A stretch of 64,000 bases of DNA. Source: Plotosus lineatus (Eukaryota > Chordata > Actinopteri > Siluriformes > Plotosidae). Shown piece by piece: positions 56,691-64,000 of the stretch. A program made the translations under genes and the position numbers. Where the stretch lies: assembly GCA_024760905.1 (NCBI GenBank), contig CM045738.1, forward strand, positions 49,572,297-49,636,296. Direction: 5' to 3'. The notes under the pieces were generated by a model. That model had not been told where the DNA came from, searched no databases, and worked only from the letters and a program-made list of their open reading frames with translations. How positions within the stretch are numbered: position 1 is the stretch's first letter; every line of letters begins with the position of its first letter.

Positions 56691-58564
56691 CACGTCCGAG
56701 CTGCTGTTAATTATTTAATAATAATCTGAAGTGGCTGGAAAATATTGATTGTCAGTATCCTGTGTAGCTGTAGAATCAACCGAGTGATGTTTCCTTATTC
56801 CTTGTTTCTCGTATTTCTCCCGCTACTACCTCAGAGTTAAACATGTAAACAATAAAAATAAATAAATAAAAATCCAGACTTGTTCATGTGACATTATGGA
56901 AAAATGCCACAGCTCACATCCAGACTTTGGTCAAATTCTCAAAGAAAACCGCCATGGCCCTTCATAACCGATTCACAGAACAGGCTGCATTTTTTTATTT
57001 TTATTATTTATTTTCAGCCACATGTGATGATGTAATACAAATCAGAAGCTTAGGCAAGATGTGGGCAAAAGTCACTTCATTGTGATGGAAGATTAAGACT
57101 GTTGTTATTCTAAGAGATTGATTTTGATGGATTGTTCGCAATGCAAACATAGATGTGAACGTGAAAAGTCAAAGAAATGGTCTGTTTTGATTTCAGTGTC
57201 GTGCTGAGATTTGGATTTGGATCTTGCAAAGAATTTTTTTTGGTCTTGTTTTGTTTTTTGTTTGTTTTGTATATTCAAGTAAATACAGTATGTTACACCG
57301 TCCAAAAGATATTATAGACAGGCCGTCTAACACAACCCATTCACTACAGGGTTATGATTAATCCACTCGTCCTTAGAATAACATGCTACAGTTAATTGTC
57401 CTCAACCAGCCTTCGTGGGGAAAAGCCGTCAGTTGCAAGTGTCAGTAAAGCTGTTCTTGTTTTGTTGGGACTTGGAACAAGTTGGTGAGGATAAATGAGT
57501 TCAACATTAAACCCTGATTTTAGTGGCAAGAAAGTTTTAGAGCACTAAACATATAATTGTAGAGCACCCCAGACACGTTAGGAAACAGGCTACAGATCCT
57601 GGAGCGGTTCTAAAGCCGGTAGGCCAGCCTTAAAAATATCTTTGTTGGCGGCAACACGGCTGGTTGGGACGAAATTGTAGATAAAAACCCCGCTTGAGCA
57701 TTCACAGATGCAAAAAATAAAAATATGCCAGCCGGTTGTGTTGGAAAAAAAAAAAACGTGTGTGTGTCCTTTGTCATACACCGCACTAAAAAGTGACCAA
57801 AGCAAAATCAGTGTCAACCGCGCCTTGTGATTGGTCAATTTCATCAGTTCGATGAAACGGCGATTCTCATTGTCCGGTACTCTCTTAGCAACAAAGGGAG
57901 AAAGCATGATGGGGGGCAGTGATGAGGCAAAAAAAAAACAACTGTTCTCTGTCACTATTAAAGGTCCCAACGTGAAAATAATAAATAAATTAATGTGTTT
58001 GAAATTGAGCAACACGTTTGCTGACATTTTCGAACAAATACAAGTAATTATAAACCGCCAGCAACAACGCAGAGCCTGACGAAGGTATTTATTAGATGTT
58101 GAGTGCAATAGTAAAAGTTGATATGTTGAAGAAACCTTGATACTCTGTTGATTACAATATTAGAAAAATATACTTTGATATTCAGGATGTTGATTTCAAA
58201 TATAAGATTTTTATTTCGTTCTACTGTGTTTACAACATCACATACATAATATAGCATGAGGTAGGAAAAACATTTCCCCGCAATGGCCTGCACAGGCAAA
58301 AAAAAATTTCCTCCCTCCTGGGTGAATCTTTTTTTTTTTAATCATGTGATTGCCAACAAAGAATTTTTTCAGCCTGGCCTAAGCGATATTATACAATAAA
58401 AAATGAAGGAGCTTAAATGCATTCATATTATATATGGTTTTAATAGTGGTACTATTGTTTGTGAAATATTGACAGATGGACAAATGCAATGCGAAAGGGG
58501 ACATCATTATCCTCCATTGTACATCGGGGGTCCTGACCCCACACTCTCCCCCTGACATGGGTTA
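56691..58564. other. ACP1 intron 5 stretch, no gene seen
   Basis: No exon-like block with splice sites and no transposon ends identified. A 172-codon minus-strand frame at 57590-58108 has no recognised domain. Confidence 0.4.
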
Positions 58565-59294
58565 CAGTGAACCCTCACCTTTCATGGTTAATGGGACCGA
58601 GACCGTCTATAAATGCCGAATTTCCGCAAAGTAGGGCCAACCAACCTGACTGACGTATAGATACATGTATATAATATCAATAAATACATATTCAATGCTA
58701 TAAATGCTTCTAATAATAATTCAACATTAAAAAATAATGCATAAGATGTAAATAAAATATAAGTATATACACACACACACACACACTGAAACGTGCACCC
58801 AGCTGTGTGCAGACGTACAGACACACACATGCGCATACACACAGAGGCGCACCTCACATAACATTGTAATGAAATCGTAGCATGCTTCAAGATTCCAAGC
58901 CTGGCTGTCAAGCAAGCACAGTGCAGTGCTCTCTGCATGAAAGTGAGTAAAACAGTTACCAAATGTACAGAAGTGATCCGATTTATGCATCTGTTCTGAA
59001 TTACACAAGAAACCAAACTTTAGATTGGAGGCAATTCCTGAAAGGGTAACATCACACCTTCTCAGAACTGAACACTGCAATAAGTACTTTTGTTGGGGGG
59101 GGGGTTCGGTTGTTTTTTTTTATTTTTGTTTGTTTGGGGTTTTTTGCATAATTGGCTTTGTTTTGTGACATTTTCCTGAACTTTTTTCCTCTTTCTCCTT
59201 AATTGCCATTTTTTCCTTCGAGTGAATATTTTGGAAAACCCTGCTCTGAATTGAAGCCACAGAAACTGAAGCGCGAAGTAGCGAGGGATCACTG
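58565..59294. mobile_element. Tigger-like transposon, 730 bp, TA duplication, intron 5
   Basis: The ends CAGTGAACCCTCACCTTTCA and (reverse complement of the right) CAGTGATCCCTCGCTACTTC are inverted and flanked by TA (58563-58564 and 59295-59296). No coding region was recognised. A short (CA)n lies at about 58769-58787. Confidence 0.75.
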
Positions 59295-59296
59295 TA

Positions 59297-60232
59297 CTTC
59301 ACAATAGTGACCTGCTGATCATCTGCTGTTTATACTGCTGCTTACTAAACACTGAGTTTAAAGTGAACTGAAAGGAAAGTCATCAAGTTTCTCAACTTAC
59401 ACTGAAAATGTGTATATTTTCATCATCAGATGTTTTTTATTTACATTTTCAAAGTCGCAGTCGACTAAAATATGTCCAGTGGTTTACATTAGTCTGTTCG
59501 AAAAGGGCCACGATTTGTAATTTGCTTGAACTCTCCTGAGAATAGAACGTAGACATGTAGGTGTCACTTTTATTAAGGCAAGTCTGACCGAACACTGAAG
59601 TGAGCCGTGTGATAAATTCCAAGTAAACCCTGACACAGTGATGCAGAACCCTGACGCATAGCGGGGGGAAAAAAAGGATTTTTGGAGACCCTGAAAATTT
59701 GAAGGTTTTTGTCTTCGAATAAACGGACCTGCTGTACTTTATCTGGAATATGACACCAAATATTCATAAATATACTGAAGAATTTTTAAAATTTTTCCAA
59801 ATCAGAATCAAGTACTCAAGAGCTGCATAATAATTAAAAAGGTCTTCACCATTATACAGAGATTGTCAGGAAGTGCCTGTCAGTGTTGCACTGGATCAGA
59901 GAATAAAACTGGGATGTGATAGGACACCAGTTCATCAGATGACACCATATGTGTATGTGTATATACACACACACACTAAAACTCATACTTGGGGACACTT
60001 CAGAGTCACCAGTCTACCTAATGCTCTTTGTTGTTGTTATACTTGTAGGTTTTTTATTTATTTCTTTATTTATTAATTACATTTGAGGAAACTGGAGAAT
60101 CCTGAAGAAACCTGCACAGGTGCAATATGCTATACAAAGAGTAAAAACTGTCATGTCATTGTACCCCTGATTACAAAACAATGCAAACAACATGTAATTT
60201 TTGCTTGTTTTTGTTTTTTTGTTTTTTTGCAG
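59297..60232. other. End of ACP1 intron 5, nothing recognised
   Basis: No repeat ends or exon-like block were found before exon 6 apart from short CA runs near 59965. A T-rich tract leads into the exon 6 acceptor. Confidence 0.4.
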
Positions 60233-60310
60233 GGAAACGAGCAGGACTTTGAGCGGGTGTATGAGCAGTGTGTACGGTGCTGCAGAGCCTTTCTGGAGAA
60301 AAACTCCTAA
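60233..60310 (+). CDS. acp1: ACP1 exon 6 (C-terminus and stop)
   Basis: The acceptor is a T-rich tract ending TTTTGCAG (AG at 60231-60232). It encodes residues 134-158, [20 protein letters not shown] then LEKNS and the TAA stop at 60308-60310. The human protein has [20 protein letters not shown] then LEKAH. This C-terminal helix packs against the phosphatase core. Confidence 0.97.
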   Translation, partial: GNEQDFERVYEQCVRCCRAFLEKNS

Positions 60311-60630
60311 CGCACACACACACATACACACACACATACACAGCACACACGCCCACACACACACACACACACACACACCCATCTAGCTGTTTTACTCTAT
60401 ATTATGTATAATGAGTATTATATTGAGTAATCAATTTCACTGATGGATTTTACCTCCACTCCCACTCCACCCCATCCCATTCTGCAGTGGGAGAGGGATC
60501 CTCGTAATTGGTAGATAATGTTTATATGAGCGTGATTTTGTGCTTCTTCTCAGAATCTGCATTTAACATGTTGACCCCTTCATCCATTCGGGGGACAGAC
60601 ACAGAATAAACCAGAAAAGAGGACGTGAAT
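60311..60630 (+). terminator. acp1: ACP1 3' UTR with polyadenylation signal
   Basis: The UTR begins with imperfect CA repeats (60314-60378). AATAAA at 60605-60610 is the first canonical signal after the stop, and GT-rich sequence (GAGTGTATGGGTTTC) follows at about 60635. The cleavage point near 60625-60630 is estimated. Confidence 0.65.
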
Positions 60631-62059
60631 GATCTGAGTGTATGGGTTTCTTTACTCGGTGTGGAATTCGTGTGATTAATAACGTGCGCAGGGAGTTCTG
60701 GACTCCAGACTAAAGCTACATCTCTTGTCCTCCCTTCCTCCCCTTTCCAGGCCATTATGGATCCGTCTCCATAATAACAAACATCAATTGTTCACATTTC
60801 CGCCTCGGGTGATTGCGGCTGTGCTTTCGTCGTTTAACCGGAACGGAGACGGGGCCGGAACCGGCATAAATCAGATCTACACTGGAAAATAGGATGGATA
60901 GATGGTCAAGGACTTAATGTTTTTTCTTTCATCTGTGCTTTTTTTTTTTTAACTCTCTCTCTCTCTCTCTCTCCCCTCCTCAGCAACTTTCTGGAGATTT
61001 CTGTTCAAATAGTTTGGTCTGTGTCCCAGTTCCATCAAAACTTGCTGGAGTAGTTGGTGTTCAAGTTTTTTTTTTTTTTTTTACATGCAGTGCCGTTCAC
61101 CACTGTCTTAAAATATTTATACGGTTCTACGTTGACTTACGAAATTAATCCATTCCGAGGGCGAGCTCGTAAGTCAAAATGTTCGTTAGATAAGACAAAA
61201 ATTCCCATCGGAAACAATAGAAAACCAATTAATGTGTTCCAAGCCCCTCCCAAACTCGTATAACCTGCACAAACACGTGTATTTGACCTAATATATAGGG
61301 GGCATCACAGAAAATAAATGAGAAGCACTGCACAGGGCATTCGTGGAGGAATACACATGGAAGAATACGAGCCTAATCATCCCGGAAAAGCGAATTCCCA
61401 GCAGAGCTCGTAAATCAAAATTGTGCTGGTCGGATGGGATAGACCCAAAAACTAAGTTTAATTCTGTAACCGGACCTTCTTGCTGCGAGGTGAGCGTGCC
61501 TGTAAACACGGGGCTATGTTTGTTTCTTTTTTTAATCATCTCAGGAATGATTCGTGGTCACTGTTTGTAACAATCATATAATTTATTTAAATATTATTTC
61601 TGTTAAATATTTAAACGCATCTCAACACGTCACTGATCTGTCAGACAACTCATTACCGCGACTTTCTCCTTTATGTACAGTATCTACACACTGATTTCTG
61701 TCGTACCTTTATACATCATTTACATCAAAATATATGGACTATATTTATACACACACAGGTCAGTAAACATCTGGCCAGTTCACAGAGGTGCTGGAGAGCT
61801 GAAGTGTGTGTTGAGAAAAATAAAAGTTGGCAGTTATTTTTGAAGGAAGCAGGAAGTCCTTGATCAGGAAATACACACGTTTTTCTTTTTCTTTCTGTCA
61901 CCACTTTGTTCACACTGATGGTGAAGTACTGACTTCAGGAGAGTCGTTTTCTTATCAGGACAAAATAAAAGTCAAGATGATCCTTCTGTCTCTCATCAAA
62001 TCCTGGGTGTGGTCGAAACCTTTTGCCGCCGCTCTGATAAGTTCGAATCTCAGACGACT
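60631..62059. other. Intergenic stretch downstream of ACP1
   Basis: It contains a (CT)n at 60955-60972, a T-run near 61065, and a copy of the CAGTGGTACC transposon family at 61105-61300. TTTATT at about 61583 could be a minus-strand polyadenylation signal for the candidate exon at 62060-62276. Confidence 0.45.
61105..61300 (-). mobile_element. Partial copy of the CAGTGGTACC transposon family
   Basis: It matches, inverted, 23300-23456 and 24860-25043: TTGACTTACGAAATTAATCC, AGACAAAAATTCCCATCGG, CCCAAACTCGTATAACCTGC. Confidence 0.65.
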
Positions 62060-62276
62060 TTACGATGAATACGTCTGTTTTTCGTCATCAGAATCATATC
62101 CACAATGTGCTCCGTCTGTTCTTGTGTCCGTCCGCGTGACCTCAGCAGCAGTGAAGTCGTGTCCCGGACATGATTTCCTGGTTACATAGAACAACGGAGA
62201 CGGTCGGCCTTGTCCATAAAGGAACGTGACAGTTTTTTGGCGTCGTCGCTTCCTCCTCTGGTTTGGCATGGACCTG
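62060..62276 (-). CDS. Candidate last exon of an unrecognised gene
   Basis: On the minus strand a strong acceptor (CCCTCTCCCTCTCTCCAG, AG at 62278-62277) opens a frame of about 71 codons to a stop at 62062-62060. It reads RSMPNQRRKRRRQKTVTF, then LYGQGRPSPLFYVTRK, and ends DSDDEKQTYSS. The N-terminal part is strongly basic (RRKRRRQK), like a nuclear localisation signal, and the end is acidic. I do not recognise the family. It does not match the C-terminus of ALKAL2, which is the human neighbour at this place and orientation. It may also be a chance open frame. The sequence is more CpG-rich than its surroundings. Confidence 0.3.
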
Positions 62277-62379
62277 CTGGAGAGAGGGAGAGGGTGTTAA
62301 AAACATGTAGTGTTCCAAACTTGGCTTTGAGGGAGTTCTGTAAATCTGCTTGGATGTTTCTGAGAAGGTTTTATGAATT

Positions 62380-62720
62380 GGCAGGAACGAGCTGACAGAA
62401 GGGGTGTGGTTTTATTACTCCAGAAACGCTCAGACAGTTGAACTCAACCATTTGATTAATCTCGATCGCAGCAAGGCTGGCACCTACTGACAGCCTACTA
62501 CTGGCCGAGTGCAGGGTGTCCCCTGAACTGCTCACCAGTCCATCACAGGGCCAACATGCATACAACCATTCATACTCACATTGGGGTCAATTTGGAACAG
62601 CCAGTTAGCCTTTAGAGAGGAAACCAATACAAGCTCACTGAGCTTAGGACTTGAACCCAGGACCTTCTTACTGTGAGGGGGGGACATGCTGACCACTATG
62701 CCATCGTCCTGCCGAGTATT
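62380..62720 (-). repeat. Degraded SINE type B, minus orientation
   Basis: The minus strand has a tRNA-like head near 62715-62650 (GGCATAGTGGTCAGCATG and CCTGGGTTCAAGTCC) and a tail with GGACACCCTGCACTCGG at about 62505-62525. Confidence 0.6.
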
Positions 62721-63829
62721 GAACCGTACATTGAATCCCTTCTTTCTTAGAATAACTGTTAAAAGGCAGAGGCCTTGGGTGAAGCCTCCCATATGCCTTG
62801 CTAATACAACTACATCATACTTCTGCTCCCTGAAGTCTCTCCAACCCTAATCCTACCCACCTGACCCTCTAATCACCAAGTCAAGACCTCAACTAAAGAA
62901 TGAAGTGATGATTAGATCTGCCGGGTGAGCATTGTTATTGGTTAGCACTCAGAGGTTTTTAGGAGGGAGTTTGATCTCCTGGAACAGAGTTGGGGCCCCA
63001 CTGATCCCCCACAGTGCTCTCATGCAGGGGTTGTGGCAGGTAACTTTACTTCCTCGCAGCTCCAGGGTTCCTGAGTCAATGTTGAGATCTGGTTATTGAC
63101 TGTAGTTTTGCACCAACCCCATGTCAATGTGAGTGTCCTCTGGGTTCTCTAGTTTTTGCCCACATCCCAAGGATAATAAATAGACTAACTACCTCTAAAT
63201 TGCCACTCTACCGGTTCCCAGGGGAGACTCCAGCTCAACCGAGTGAGAAGGTTCTTAGGACGTATGGAGTATCAACATAAATAATAGGATTTTTTTTCTC
63301 CACCCATGTGTGCAAGTCTGGGTTTAGAGACGAGGCTCATATTCTTCTCAAAATTCCCATGAAGGGGAAAAAACCCAATTCACTACTTGTACTGAAATGG
63401 TACCTGGTTGAAGTTAGCTTTCTAGGCATCGCGGACTCCCGGCTAGCCGAGTGAGAAGTCGTGCACATCTCCGATAATCTGCAGATAAAGCAAAGACGTA
63501 CAAGTTGAAATTTTGACACTATTAACATGTTGGAAGTTCTGATTTCTATCAGATGCTGTTCATGTCTGGACGAGCTGTAGGAGTTCAGAGTCTTGCAAAT
63601 GATGAAATGCTCCGGACCCTTCAGGGAAAAATTTTTTAAACTCTCCATGCCAAGAGAAACTGTTTTACTACGGTTACTTTTCCAGGTAAAGCAGGAGGTG
63701 GCACTCAGTAAATAGAACATGGCATACAGTGAAGATCACAGTTGGGTAAATAGAGCTTCAGAACTTGTGTTGACTGTGAGTTATAATCTTATGGATTCAA
63801 CTGAATAACAAACAGAACATTCATCTATT
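62721..63829. other. Intergenic stretch, no gene seen
   Basis: At about 63035-63275 there is a decayed SINE-like stretch (CTCCAGGGTTCCTGAGTC, TCTAGTTTTTGCCCACATCC, TCTAAATTGCC). A 127-codon minus-strand frame at 63337-63720 has no recognised domain. Confidence 0.4.
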
Positions 63830-64000
63830 CATTCATCATGTCTTAATCAATTTATCCTAATTAGGGTCGCAGGGAGGCTGCTGCCCATCTCGGCCAAATC
63901 TGGGTGAGGGCACAGTACACCTTGGACAGAGGGGACGAGCCACTGACAGTGGGGCTTAAACACCCAACCTGAAGATCTGTAATCCAGCCCCTTACCACCA
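63830..64000 (-). repeat. SINE type A, cut by the window end
   Basis: The tail (ATTCATTCATCATG, TTATCCTAATTAGGGTCGC) and part of the head (GGTTGGGTGTTTAAGCCCC on the minus strand) are present. The central body is mostly deleted. Confidence 0.7.

Noticed and set aside
57590..58108. 172-codon minus-strand frame in ACP1 intron 5
   Set aside because: Mixed hydrophobic and Cys-rich sequence with no recognised domain and no supporting splice or transposon context.
63337..63720. 127-codon minus-strand frame near the window end
   Set aside because: No recognised domain, and the surroundings look repeat-derived.

Overview
The window looks like nuclear DNA of a ray-finned fish. It has two vertebrate genes with GT-AG introns, long CA/TA/CT microsatellites, and a dense mix of RTE-type LINEs, tRNA-derived SINEs, Tc1/mariner and pogo/Tigger-like DNA transposons, hAT MITEs and a P-like transposon. 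Nothing in it is bacterial or viral. The species cannot be named from the sequence alone.

Genes. (1) A FAM110-family gene lies on the minus strand at 3413-6632. It has two coding exons, which I joined by splice phase into a 314-residue product, best matched to FAM110C. A 5'-truncated RTE sits in its intron, and an approximately 0.84 kb CT/CA microsatellite tract lies about 25 bp upstream of its start codon. (2) ACP1, the low-molecular-weight protein tyrosine phosphatase, lies on the plus strand at 26611-60310. It has seven coding exons, two of which (3a and 3b) are tandem alternatives, and each isoform is 158 residues long. FAM110C and ACP1 are also neighbours in human 2p25.3. SH3YL1, which lies between them there, was not recognised here. 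(3) A possible last exon of an unrecognised minus-strand gene lies at 62060-62276.

Layout. 1-3400: SINEs and a MITE. 3413-6632: FAM110C. 6650-7500: microsatellite. 7500-18700: intergenic DNA with a solo-LTR candidate, a twin-primed RTE, SINEs, another RTE, a purine-rich minisatellite and a Tc1 element. 18778-23456: a three-level nest in which a MITE holds a P-like element that holds a SINE, each level with its own target duplication. 23460-26600: more repeats. 26611-60310: ACP1, whose introns of 2.4, 2.6, 11.4, 11.2 and 5.4 kb are mostly transposon DNA, including a full-length antisense RTE with an 18-bp target duplication. 60310-64000: the ACP1 3' UTR, the candidate exon and SINEs.

The two ACP1 alternative exons are each preceded directly by a (TG)n tract where a pyrimidine tract would be expected, which suggests that the isoform choice could be set by UG-binding splicing factors. 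The SINEs and LINEs also form a visible partnership: one SINE family carries the 3' tail of the RTE family present in the same window.
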